From a bacterium (GTDB taxonomy: Bacteria > Elusimicrobiota > Elusimicrobia > Elusimicrobiales > UBA9959): a stretch of DNA of 64,000 bases. This document shows positions 8,358-15,642 of the stretch, piece by piece. The DNA lies in contig JAKAMO010000002.1 of NCBI GenBank assembly GCA_021812825.1, positions 1-64,000 on the forward strand. The letters run 5' to 3'. The position numbers were made by a program, and so were the translations under genes. Positions within the stretch are counted from its first letter, which is position 1. Every line of letters begins with the position of its first letter. Below the pieces are notes generated by a model. The model ran no database searches and had not been told where the DNA came from. It saw only the letters and a list, made by a program, of their open reading frames with translations.

Positions 8358-9316
8358 AGAACCTCCTGGCCGCCCTGCTGCTGCTCGCCCCGGTCCTCTC
8401 CTCGCCGCTCAGCGCGGCCGATGCCCCGTCAAGGACCTATACGCTGAAGGACGGCTCCGCCCTGGAGTATTCCAGGCCGGGGCTATGGCATACCATAGGC
8501 TCCGGCCCGTCGGACTGGCGGACCTTTCTCAAAGACAGCTTCAGGAAGGAGAACCTGCCCTGGTTCGCCGCCATCGGCGCCTCCACGCTGTTCCTGATAG
8601 AGTACGACCAGAAGATCTACGTTAATACCAGGCGCGCCGGCAGGAAGCTCGGCATCTCCAGCGCGGACAAGACAAAGACCTACCTGAAAGTGGGCGGCGT
8701 CTCCATCTTTCGCGGCCCGAGCGATCTTGGGTCCGCTTTCTATTTTATCGGCGACGGTTGGCTGAACCTCGGCCTGTTCGGTTATTTCGAGATAGCCGGC
8801 CGCCTGAAGGACGACTGGCGCGCCCTGCAGACCGGCCACCAGCTGGCCGAGGGCCTTATAGTCACCGGCTTCACCACGCAGGTCATGAAGCGCATAAGCG
8901 GCCGGGAAACGCCGCGCGCCGCCACCGCCCCCCGGGGGGTGTGGCGGATGTTCCCTTCCTTCAAGGACTTCCAGTCCCACCGCACGCGTTACGACGCCTT
9001 CCCGTCAGGTCACCTCGCCACCTGCATGATGACGCTCACCGTCATAGCCGAGAACTATCCGGACAGGAAATATATCAAGCCGCTAGGCTACTCGCTGCTG
9101 GGCGCGCTCAGCTTTCAGATGGTGAACAACGGCGTGCATTGGGCCAGCGACTACCCGCTGGGGCTGGCCGTGGGATACGGGATAGGCAAGGCCATAGCCT
9201 CGCACGGCCGCACGGCCGCGAGGCGGACAGCCGCGCCAGCGCCTTCCGCCCTGAGACTGGAGCCGTACTTCGGGCCCGAAGGCGCTGCCGGAGCCGCGCT
9301 GGCGTACAGGTTTTAA
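8354..9316 (+). CDS. Secreted/membrane PAP2-superfamily phosphatase
   Basis: 320 aa with an N-terminal signal peptide (cleavage near SAADAP). PAP2 motifs are in order: KRISGRETPR (motif 1, KxxxGRxxP-like), DAFPSGHLA (motif 2, catalytic His) and HWASDYPLG (motif 3, His and Asp). The family dephosphorylates lipid-linked phosphates such as undecaprenyl pyrophosphate, phosphatidic acid or lipid A; the substrate here is unknown. The start at 8354 overlaps the cysS stop (ATGA) and gives a proper signal peptide, so the longer upstream frame was rejected. Confidence 0.87.
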   Translation: MKNLLAALLLLAPVLSSPLSAADAPSRTYTLKDGSALEYSRPGLWHTIGSGPSDWRTFLKDSFRKENLPWFAAIGASTLFLIEYDQKIYVNTRRAGRKLGISSADKTKTYLKVGGVSIFRGPSDLGSAFYFIGDGWLNLGLFGYFEIAGRLKDDWRALQTGHQLAEGLIVTGFTTQVMKRISGRETPRAATAPRGVWRMFPSFKDFQSHRTRYDAFPSGHLATCMMTLTVIAENYPDRKYIKPLGYSLLGALSFQMVNNGVHWASDYPLGLAVGYGIGKAIASHGRTAARRTAAPAPSALRLEPYFGPEGAAGAALAYRF

Positions 9317-9334
9317 AAGAAGCGTCTTTTTTGC

Positions 9335-9340
9335 TAAAAT
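9335..9340 (+). promoter_or_regulatory. Extended -10 promoter for tRNA-Gly
   Basis: TGCTAAAAT (9332-9340) is an extended -10 located about 22 bp before the tRNA 5' end. A T-rich stretch stands in for the -35. It lies just after the PAP2 stop codon. Confidence 0.45.
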
Positions 9341-9361
9341 ATCCGGGTAGTACAACCGAAC

Positions 9362-9435
9362 GCGGGCGTGGTTCAATGGTAGAACGGGACCTTGCCAAGG
9401 TTCAGACGAGGGTTCGATTCCCTTCGCCCGCTCCA
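9362..9435 (+). tRNA. tRNA-Gly (anticodon GCC)
   Basis: A full cloverleaf can be folded: the 7-bp acceptor stem GCGGGCG/CGCCCGC, a D-arm with GGTTCAATGGTAGAAC, anticodon loop TTGCCAA with GCC at 9394-9396, and T-arm GGGTTCGATTCCC. The 3' CCA (9433-9435) is encoded. Its 3' end is repeated downstream. Confidence 0.97.
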
Positions 9436-9730
9436 AATTTTAAAACCGGCTTATTTATGCCGGTTTTTAAATTTGTCGCGGGCTCGGGAATGTTCTTATA
9501 GGGAAGCTCGCTGACGCTCGCTGTCGCCCGCTCCAAAAACTTAAAGACCGGCTTATTTATGCCGGTTTTTAAATTTGTCGCGGGCTCGGGAATGTTCTTA
9601 TAGGGAAGCTCGCTGACGCTCGCTGTCGCCCGCTCCAGGTATTAAACCAACATAGGGCGTTGTTATCTGATCCGGGGCGAAGGGAATATTCCTTACGAAG
9701 AACGGTCGCTGGCGCTCCCTGTCGCCCGCT
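9425..9730 (+). repeat. Tandem duplication of the tRNA-Gly 3' end plus terminator
   Basis: CGCCCGCTCC, the tRNA 3' acceptor strand, recurs at 9525 and 9627, and CGCCCGCT again at 9723. Between copies the terminator hairpin and the segment starting CGGGCTCGGGAATG repeat with a 102-bp period (9479 and 9581). The last unit (about 9670-9730) is diverged but keeps the GTCGCTGGCGCTCCCTGTCGC-like end. No tRNA body is repeated. It looks like serial slippage or recombination at the tRNA 3' end, or scars of an integrating element. Confidence 0.8.
9436..9474 (+). terminator. tRNA-Gly terminator
   Basis: Stem AAAACCGGC / GCCGGTTTT around an 8-base loop, followed by a T-run and extended by flanking AAATTT/AAATTT pairing. 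It starts directly at the tRNA 3' end and is duplicated at 9547-9570. Confidence 0.85.
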
Positions 9731-9894
9731 TCATATCTCTAACCCATCCTGTTCCCGCGTGGGTCTTTGGGCTCAGACGGTCATGGGCCAAAAAAACCTG
9801 CTCCTTTTGGGTATTTTGCCTTATGCGTAGGCGGCCGGCTAATTTGTAGCCTAGTCTTTTGAGAAGACACGGATAGCCCGTTCAAGGAGAGAGA
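9731..9894 (+). other. Intergenic leader region, no gene seen
   Basis: Upstream of the gene at 9895. It has several short pairings, including GTCTT/AAGAC at about 9857-9871, and a strong ribosome binding site AAGGAGAGAGA just before the start. I could not match it to a known riboswitch class. Confidence 0.4.
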
Positions 9895-10542
9895 ATGAGA
9901 TCACTTGTCGCCGTTATACTGATAGCCGCCGCTGCGCCGGCCATCGCCGCCGGCCCCGCCCCCCAGCTCCCGCATATCGACGCGGGTTCCATCTGGGCGC
10001 AGATAAACAACCAGCATAACCCCTTCCCGCAGCCGCAGCAGACCACCCTGGACTACTGCACACTCACCGACATGAAGAACAACAAGTGGTACTTCAAGTG
10101 CAAGAGCGGCGCCGTGCTGATAGAGCCGGCCGTGAAGCCGGATTTCCCGGCCGGGGAGCCGGCGGGCCCCTGCGCCACCATGATCATCCGCCCCATGCCG
10201 GCCGGCACCCTGCCGACCAAGGCCGCTGCGAACTGGACCGATGCCGCCAAGGCGGCTTTCGAGAAGGCCCTGGACGAGGGAGGGCTGACCGACTATGCCG
10301 AGACCAGCGAAACGCCTCCCGGCGTCCGCCGCCAGCTCGAGCAGGAGCTTAATTCGCTGCCCCAGGGACCCGGCAACGAGGCCGAAGTTTATAAGATGAT
10401 GGTCAACGGCCGCACCGCCTTCGTCGTCCAGAGCTATATCCACGACGATTCGATGCGCGTCCACCTCTTCAACGCCGCCGGGGTAAAGGTGGCCTACGGC
10501 GAGGGCAGCGTGGATAAGGACTTCGCCTGGCTGCCTCTGTAA
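9895..10542 (+). CDS. Secreted protein of unknown function
   Basis: 215 aa. A signal peptide occupies about residues 1-18 (cleavage near AIAAGP). The mature protein has three cysteines (in LDYCTL, YFKCKS and GPCAT) and no recognised domain. The C-terminal half has the form of a compact alpha/beta domain ending in a Trp-Leu-Pro-Leu tail. A strong AAGGAGAG ribosome binding site and a terminator immediately downstream mark it as a single-gene transcript. Function is unknown. Confidence 0.7.
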   Translation: MRSLVAVILIAAAAPAIAAGPAPQLPHIDAGSIWAQINNQHNPFPQPQQTTLDYCTLTDMKNNKWYFKCKSGAVLIEPAVKPDFPAGEPAGPCATMIIRPMPAGTLPTKAAANWTDAAKAAFEKALDEGGLTDYAETSETPPGVRRQLEQELNSLPQGPGNEAEVYKMMVNGRTAFVVQSYIHDDSMRVHLFNAAGVKVAYGEGSVDKDFAWLPL

Positions 10543-10550
10543 GCTTCGCC

Positions 10551-10594
10551 CGAAGGACAAAGGCCCGGGTTCTCCCCGGGCTTTTGTCCTTCGG
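10551..10594 (+). terminator. Long-stem terminator
   Basis: A 19-bp near-perfect stem (10551-10569 with 10575-10593; one G-T pair) with a T-run inside the 3' arm. It lies 8 bases after the stop of the secreted protein gene. Confidence 0.8.
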
Positions 10595-10601
10595 ATAGCG
10601 C

Positions 10602-10816
10602 GGCCTGCCGTATTTTTTCTGCGGCAGGCCTTCGTTTTAGCCTGAATCCCGCAGTTGGAGGTGGTTTCCATGGTAAATCAGGCGGACAGAAATATTCTGC
10701 AGGATTCCCCGCGAAGCGGGCGGAGGGTCCAGCGCTATGCGCGCCTGGCCCGACGAGGTGTATGCTTCCCGTAGGGCGCCCGCTATGCGGGCGGAAAACT
10801 TCAACTGAAGTTTTCA
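10602..10816. repeat. Cluster of small palindromes, intergenic
   Basis: This gene-free stretch holds a series of hairpins: GGCCTGCCG/CGGCAGGCC (10602-10630), CCCGCGAAGCGGG, a GCGCTATGCGC-type hairpin, CCCGCTATGCGGG, and AAAACTTC/GAAGTTTT (about 10797-10816). The recurrent form is a GC-rich arm around a GAA or TAT loop, followed by GCGGA. It resembles a REP-type palindrome cluster. Confidence 0.5.
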
Positions 10817-10879
10817 TGTCAGGCTTTTACGTATAGCGGAAGATCGTTCAGGCAGGAACAGGGCCGGCCGGCGCGGGTC

Positions 10880-11320
10880 CTACGGCAGGGCGGAGACCGA
10901 GGTCCAGTATTTTCCCACCCGGCGCATCATTTCCCTGAACCCCTCGAAATTGGCCGGCTTGGTCAGGAAGGACGCGGCCCCGTGCTCGTAGCTGCGGCGT
11001 ATGTCCGTAGCGGAGGAGGAAGTGGTCAGCATTATGACGGGGATCTTCCTGAGCCTCTGATCGGCTTTTATCTCGCGCAGCAGGCTGAATCCGTCCATTC
11101 CGGGCATGTTGATGTCCAGCAGCAGGAGGTCGGGCGGCACGGGCTTCCTGCCTGAGTAGCTGCCGGCGCAGCGCAGGTAATCCAGGGCGGCTGCGGCGTT
11201 CGACAGGGTCGCCAGGTTGTGCGGGAAGGCCAGGCGGGAGAATACCGCCTTGGCCAGCAGTACGTCGTCCTCGCTGTCGTCCACCAGCAGGATATTCAGG
11301 GTACGCGGGGGGACATCCAT
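10880..11320 (-). CDS. Single-domain response regulator (Rcp1-like)
   Basis: 146 aa consisting of one receiver domain and no output domain. Key residues are visible: the acidic pair in LLVDDSEDD, phospho-acceptor Asp in LLLDINMPGMDG, Thr in MLTTSS and Lys in FLTKP. The insertion between the first helix and the acceptor strand (RCAGSYSGRKPVPPD) is typical of cyanobacterial-phytochrome Rcp1-like regulators. No sensor kinase lies nearby, so its partner is unknown. It is transcribed alone from a good promoter at 11408-11436. Confidence 0.88.
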   Translation of the reverse strand: MDVPPRTLNILLVDDSEDDVLLAKAVFSRLAFPHNLATLSNAAAALDYLRCAGSYSGRKPVPPDLLLLDINMPGMDGFSLLREIKADQRLRKIPVIMLTTSSSATDIRRSYEHGAASFLTKPANFEGFREMMRRVGKYWTSVSALP

Positions 11321-11407
11321 AAAGGCCTCCTTGGCCGCGCATTAACGACAACTGCAGCCGAACGAGCAGGGCGCTCCTGTCGTTCTGGCCGTTATCCCTA
11401 TCGAAAT

Positions 11408-11436
11408 AGTCTAGCAGGGGTATATATTACCGGCAA
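11408..11436 (-). promoter_or_regulatory. Promoter for the response regulator gene
   Basis: On the minus strand, TTGCCG (complement of 11431-11436), a 17-base spacer and TAGACT (complement of 11408-11413), preceded by TGC as an extended -10. It lies about 90 bp upstream of the start codon. Confidence 0.6.
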
Positions 11437-11446
11437 TGTGACTGAA

Positions 11447-11458
11447 TATACATGTATA
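11447..11458. other. 12-bp perfect palindrome, possible operator
   Basis: TATACATGTATA is self-complementary and lies just upstream of the -35 of the response regulator promoter. It could be a dimeric regulator site. Confidence 0.35.
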
Positions 11459-11481
11459 TAAAGTCAATTTCGCGTTTTTAA

Positions 11482-11608
11482 GTCCCAGGCCGCGGGGCCG
11501 AAGGTCCCAGGCCGTGGCGCGCGTGTGGTCCTAGCTCGGCATGGGTAGAAAATCCGGGATCCGCTGGGTACTTGGCCTCTGCCGTCCCGGCGCCGATTCC
11601 GGTAGACT
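11482..11608 (+). promoter_or_regulatory. Upstream region of the 11616 gene: direct repeat and possible -10
   Basis: GTCCCAGGCCG occurs at 11482-11492 and 11504-11514. TAGACT at 11603-11608 lies 7 bases before the ATG and no ribosome binding site is visible, so the message may be leaderless. Confidence 0.3.
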
Positions 11609-11615
11609 ATTAGCA

Positions 11616-13919
11616 ATGAAAAACCTTAAAGAGACCATCACCAGAACGGCGGCAGCGGTATTCGCCCTGGCCTTCGCCTTCCAGGCCCGGGCTTACTCGG
11701 CGGAGGACCTCTCCTCCTATTTCGAGGGTTCCCGGCAGGGTTCCATGTCCGACCTTGTGCGCGGACTGCACTCCACCAATGGCGGAGTTCCCGCCCCCAA
11801 GACCCCGGAGGCTCAGCCCGGCCAGTCGCCAAAGCCCGGCAACAACGAGCTGCTGCACTTCTGGGAGGACCTGAAGAGCGACGTTTTCGATGATATCTGC
11901 AAGGGCGTGGAGATACCGCTGGACCAGAGTCTGGACCTCGCGCAGGTGGGCGTCCTCAAGGGTGAGTTCAAGCGCTACATGAAGCAGTTCCCCGACAATA
12001 AGATAGCCGTGATAGACGAGGTGGGCGTGAAGCTGAACGCCGCTCACACCTTCAGCGACGTCCTGAACGTGGGCGGCAACGCCTTCAACATCGGCTTCGG
12101 CGGCGCGCTGGAAGGCAAGTCCGTGGTGGTGCGCAAGACCAACGAGGACAAGTACTGCAAGAACCTGCTTACCATGGTCGACCTGCGCAAGGTGAAGACC
12201 ATCCTCCCCATAAACGAGAAGCGCATCAGCGGGATGGGCGTCAACGAGATCTGGAAGTTCCCCGCGGTGCTGCGCATGAACGTCGGCGGCGGCATCGGCT
12301 ACCCCGCGGCGCCCTGGTTGAACATTTCTTTCTCCCTCGGCAGCTCCAAGGAGCTGAAGCCCTCGGTGACCCTCTTCAGGATGAGCGAGGACAAGCTGCG
12401 CCTCCGCATCCGCCTGGACCGCATCAACGTGCAGAGCGCCGGAACCTCGGTGGGCACCTCGTTCGACGCCGGGCTGATAGGCCTGCCCGCGGCGGAGAAC
12501 TTCCTGGTCAAGCTGCTGGACCGGAACCTGGCCAGCGAGTTCAATAAGTACATAGCGTTCAGGTTCGGCCTTTCCACCAGCCGAGCGCAGGGCAAGAAGA
12601 TACTGCTCGAGTTCATCATCGACCCCCGCGACCCTGAGCAGGTGGCCAGGCTGGTCGACTTCCTGAAGGGCGACCTGGGCATCATCAAGAAGCTGATACA
12701 GATGGGCATCCAGTTCAACGATTATTCCTCTTCGGACGACAGCGCCGCCGGGGCACAGGCCCTGCAGAACGTGGACAACGTGGCCCAGCAGGGGCTCGGC
12801 CTGAACTCCACCTTCGCGGGCGCCAACCACTTCAACAGCACGTCGCACGCGATGAACATCGTGCTGCCGGTAGTGCTCGACCGGCAGACCAGCACCACGC
12901 AGCGCTACGACCGCTACCAGGCCGCCGGCGCGGACCAGGTGCTGCACGTCAACACGGTGGCCAAGAACGAATCGGTCAGCAACATCAACGTGCCGTTCGT
13001 GGGCAAGATCTTCAAGCATAACACCAACCAGAACTTCTACGTGGTCAACTACGAGGACAAGGCCGGCACGGTGTCCGACGCGGCCGTGGTCTACCAGCGC
13101 TACGAGGGTTACATCAAGCACGACGAGCGCGACGCCCGCGGCATGGTGAAGGACATGAACGAGATCCTGAAGTACGCCGGCACTCACGGCGACGGCACCA
13201 ACGGCGAATTCGTAGTGGACGTGGACGCCATGTTCCCCAGGCTGACCGCAGAGGAGAAGGACCCTACCTGCACCGGCGGCGACGGCGACCCGGTCCCCTG
13301 CACGAAGAGCTACAAGTCGGCCGTCATGTCGTTCTCGCTGGTGTTCACGCAGAAGGCCGTTCGCGACATCGTGAACGCGCAGTCCTCTCTGATCATGAAG
13401 GCCGTGCTGAACGTGATGGAGGGCCTGGACCGCGAGATACTCTCCAAGGTCTACCACCTCTTCAATATGGACGGCGAGGGCAAGGTGAAGTACGACTGGA
13501 AGGCCGCCCGCAAGCTCCTGGCCTCCTACGAGCGGGACGGCGAGAACGCCTTCGACCCGCTTTCCGTGGTGAACTCGTTCTGCACCAACGTGGCCCACAT
13601 AGTCTCCGACATCGCTTCCGTCCGCGACACCGCTGACCAGAAGGAGAAGTCGAAGCGCCTCTCCGAGGTGCTGGCCGGCAAGGGTAAGAGCCGGCTGGGC
13701 TATGAGAACCTGCTGCAGGTGGTCATACAGCTGGTGGACGTCAAGGACATCTACGCCAAGCTGGACATCAGCACCGACAAGCGCATCAAGGGAGAGGAGA
13801 ACGTCAACTCCACGTACAACCTCTACAACAACGACCTGCAGGCCGGCTACAATCAGCAGCTCAACGCGGCGAACTCGCTGCGCGACAGGTTCTCCGACCC
13901 GACCGAGCTCAGCGACTGA
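11616..13919 (+). CDS. Large secreted protein of unknown function
   Basis: 767 aa. The start at 11616 gives a clean signal peptide ending near QARAYS; the frame is open further upstream but lacks a signal. The mature protein is soluble-looking, with few cysteines (Cys in DICKG, KYCKN, and a TCTGGDGDPVPCT loop) and a glycine-rich segment (NVGGGIGYPAAPWLN). I recognise no family. It is followed by a strong terminator and is transcribed alone. Length and signal suggest a periplasmic or outer-surface protein; function is unknown. Confidence 0.75.
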   Translation: MKNLKETITRTAAAVFALAFAFQARAYSAEDLSSYFEGSRQGSMSDLVRGLHSTNGGVPAPKTPEAQPGQSPKPGNNELLHFWEDLKSDVFDDICKGVEIPLDQSLDLAQVGVLKGEFKRYMKQFPDNKIAVIDEVGVKLNAAHTFSDVLNVGGNAFNIGFGGALEGKSVVVRKTNEDKYCKNLLTMVDLRKVKTILPINEKRISGMGVNEIWKFPAVLRMNVGGGIGYPAAPWLNISFSLGSSKELKPSVTLFRMSEDKLRLRIRLDRINVQSAGTSVGTSFDAGLIGLPAAENFLVKLLDRNLASEFNKYIAFRFGLSTSRAQGKKILLEFIIDPRDPEQVARLVDFLKGDLGIIKKLIQMGIQFNDYSSSDDSAAGAQALQNVDNVAQQGLGLNSTFAGANHFNSTSHAMNIVLPVVLDRQTSTTQRYDRYQAAGADQVLHVNTVAKNESVSNINVPFVGKIFKHNTNQNFYVVNYEDKAGTVSDAAVVYQRYEGYIKHDERDARGMVKDMNEILKYAGTHGDGTNGEFVVDVDAMFPRLTAEEKDPTCTGGDGDPVPCTKSYKSAVMSFSLVFTQKAVRDIVNAQSSLIMKAVLNVMEGLDREILSKVYHLFNMDGEGKVKYDWKAARKLLASYERDGENAFDPLSVVNSFCTNVAHIVSDIASVRDTADQKEKSKRLSEVLAGKGKSRLGYENLLQVVIQLVDVKDIYAKLDISTDKRIKGEENVNSTYNLYNNDLQAGYNQQLNAANSLRDRFSDPTELSD

Positions 13920-13935
13920 GCCCGCTGGCCCGTAA

Positions 13936-13970
13936 AAGAAAAGCCCCCGGCTGACCGGGGGCTTTTTCTT
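13936..13970. terminator. Bidirectional terminator
   Basis: Stem AAGCCCCCGG/CCGGGGGCTT with a CTGA loop. It is T-rich on both strands, so it serves both the upstream plus-strand gene and the convergent minus-strand carbamoyltransferase gene. Confidence 0.88.
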
Positions 13971-13985
13971 TCCTCCGCGGCAGGG

Positions 13986-15047
13986 TCAGCGGATCTTGCC
14001 GTCCACCCCGAAGATGTAGGCTATCAGCGCGGCGCGGGCCCACATGCCGTTGCGCTCCTGTCGCCAGAAGACGGCGCGCGGGTCGTCGTCCACCGTGACC
14101 TCTATTTCGTGGCGGCGCGGCAGCGGGTGCATGATCACGCAGCCCTTCTTGATCAGCTTCAGGTGCTCGGACTTGAAGTAGAACGGCGAGTAGTCCACGG
14201 ACTTGGACTCGCCGGCCTTGTCGTGCTCGTCCTGGATGCGCGTCATGTAGATGGCGTCGGCCGTCTTCATAACGCCCTTGAAGTCCTCGGTCTCCTCGTA
14301 CGGGATGTTGTGCCTCTTGAGGAACTCCAGTATGTCGGGCTCCATCCTGAACTGCTTCGGGGAGACGAAGGAGAGCTTTATCTTGTTGTAGTTCTTCATC
14401 AGGTAGGACAGCGAGCGCACGGTGCGGCCGCGCTTGAGGTCGCCCACCATCACTATGTGCTTGTTGTCGATGTCGCCGTTGAAGCTGCGGTAGAGCGTGT
14501 AGACGTCCAGCAGCGCCTGGGTAGGGTGCTGGTCCTTGCCGGAGCCGCCGTTGACCACCGGGACCGGGCGGCCGGTGCGGTTCATCAGCCAGGCGGTCTT
14601 CTCGACGAAGCCGGGCGTGGGGTGGCGCATGATGATCATGTCCACGTAGCTGGAGAACGTGCGGACGGTGTCCTCGGGGGTCTCGCCCTTGACCTCCGAG
14701 GAGGTGCTGGTGTCGCGAACTTCGCTGGTCTTGACGCCCATGACGTGGCATGCGTTCAGGAACGACATGAACGTGCGGGTGGAGGGCTGGGCGAAATAGA
14801 GCATCGCGCGCTTGTCGGAGAGCAGGCCGGAGACGTAGTCCGCGCCGTCCTTATGCTGCGTGACCTCGCGCAGGCGGTCCGCCGTGCGGAACAGCAGTGT
14901 GAGCAGGTCGCGGTTGAACTGCTGGGCGAACAGGCAGTCGTAGACGCGGCCGTCCTTATTGAAGAAAGGGACCCTCTCCGAGATGGGGCGGGGGAGGAAG
15001 TTCTCCCAGTCCGGCTGCACGCTGGTCATTTCCTGTGTTCTCTGCAT
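13986..15047 (-). CDS. pyrB: Aspartate carbamoyltransferase-like protein
   Basis: 353 aa. The family transfers a carbamoyl group to aspartate in pyrimidine synthesis. Visible motifs are the carbamoyl-phosphate site QPSTRTFMSF, TPEDTVRTFSSYVD, DQHPTQALLDVYTL, GDLKRGRTVRSL, and MHPLPRRHEIE followed by the C-terminal NGMWARAALI. The canonical STRTR is STRTF here, so one carbamoyl-phosphate-site arginine is replaced by phenylalanine. The protein is longer than E. coli PyrB (311 aa), mainly at the N-terminus. No regulatory subunit or other pyr gene is nearby. ATCase is the best call; a related carbamoyltransferase is possible. A GGAG site precedes the start. Confidence 0.82.
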   Translation of the reverse strand: MQRTQEMTSVQPDWENFLPRPISERVPFFNKDGRVYDCLFAQQFNRDLLTLLFRTADRLREVTQHKDGADYVSGLLSDKRAMLYFAQPSTRTFMSFLNACHVMGVKTSEVRDTSTSSEVKGETPEDTVRTFSSYVDMIIMRHPTPGFVEKTAWLMNRTGRPVPVVNGGSGKDQHPTQALLDVYTLYRSFNGDIDNKHIVMVGDLKRGRTVRSLSYLMKNYNKIKLSFVSPKQFRMEPDILEFLKRHNIPYEETEDFKGVMKTADAIYMTRIQDEHDKAGESKSVDYSPFYFKSEHLKLIKKGCVIMHPLPRRHEIEVTVDDDPRAVFWRQERNGMWARAALIAYIFGVDGKIR

Positions 15048-15132
15048 GGCGTCTCCTTTTGTCGCATATGGCGAACCACCCGGGGCGATTCGCGCGGCGG
15101 GCGGTCAATGGCGTGTGAACGCCGCCGGGTGC

Positions 15133-15642
15133 CTAGACCTTCTTTACGAGGTCGAGCAGGACCAGCCTGCGGCCGCTGCCTATCTTGACCTTCGCCAGTA
15201 CGGAAGTCCCGCTGTGCAGGTCCTTTCGCGGGTCGTTCTCGTTCAGGAAAAATTTCTCGATGCCGTACTTCACCGCGTTGCCGCCCCAGGAGTACTGGAG
15301 GGAGCCGGCGGCCCAGCCCTGCTCCTGCGGCGAGTTGCGTCTGCAGTCGGTGGCCTCGTAGACCTGCACTTTGCCGGTCTCGGTACGGGCGGTCTTGCCC
15401 TTGTGTTCGAGCTTGACGTAAACTGGGCCATAAGCGGCCCGCGAGGAGCAGTCCCCTATCCCGGGCCGGGAGATATCGTAGTTGAGCGCCACGTAGGTGC
15501 CGCTGAGGATGTCCCGGGGGTCCACCGGCGCGGTCTCCAGGTAGAACTCCGGAGAGTCGGAGTCGCGCGAGGAGAACAGGTAGCTGGCCCATCCCATGAA
15601 GAAGAGGAGCTGCAGCAAGAGGATGACGCGCAGTCTGCTCAT
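15133..15642 (-). CDS. GDYXXLXY-family membrane-anchored protein
   Basis: 169 aa with an N-terminal transmembrane or signal helix (about residues 5-23). The family signature is visible as PVDPRDILSGTYVALNYDI, followed by VYVKLE and YGIEKFFLNE. Function is unknown. Members are typically encoded next to DUF2157 membrane proteins, as here, where the two genes overlap by 4 bases. Confidence 0.85.
   Translation of the reverse strand: MSRLRVILLLQLLFFMGWASYLFSSRDSDSPEFYLETAPVDPRDILSGTYVALNYDISRPGIGDCSSRAAYGPVYVKLEHKGKTARTETGKVQVYEATDCRRNSPQEQGWAAGSLQYSWGGNAVKYGIEKFFLNENDPRKDLHSGTSVLAKVKIGSGRRLVLLDLVKKV

Noticed and set aside
9425..9730. CRISPR array
   Set aside because: Repeat units are about 102 bp with no unique spacers and start at a tRNA 3' end; no cas genes are present.
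9731..9894. Cyclic-di-GMP or other known riboswitch
   Set aside because: The conserved GEMM bases and other class signatures could not be found; only short hairpins are visible.
11610..13598. Long open frame antisense to the 767-aa secreted protein gene (and similar long antisense frames elsewhere)
   Set aside because: High GC content and codon bias give long antisense open frames; they lack signal peptides, motifs and ribosome binding sites, whereas the plus-strand gene has a signal peptide and terminator.
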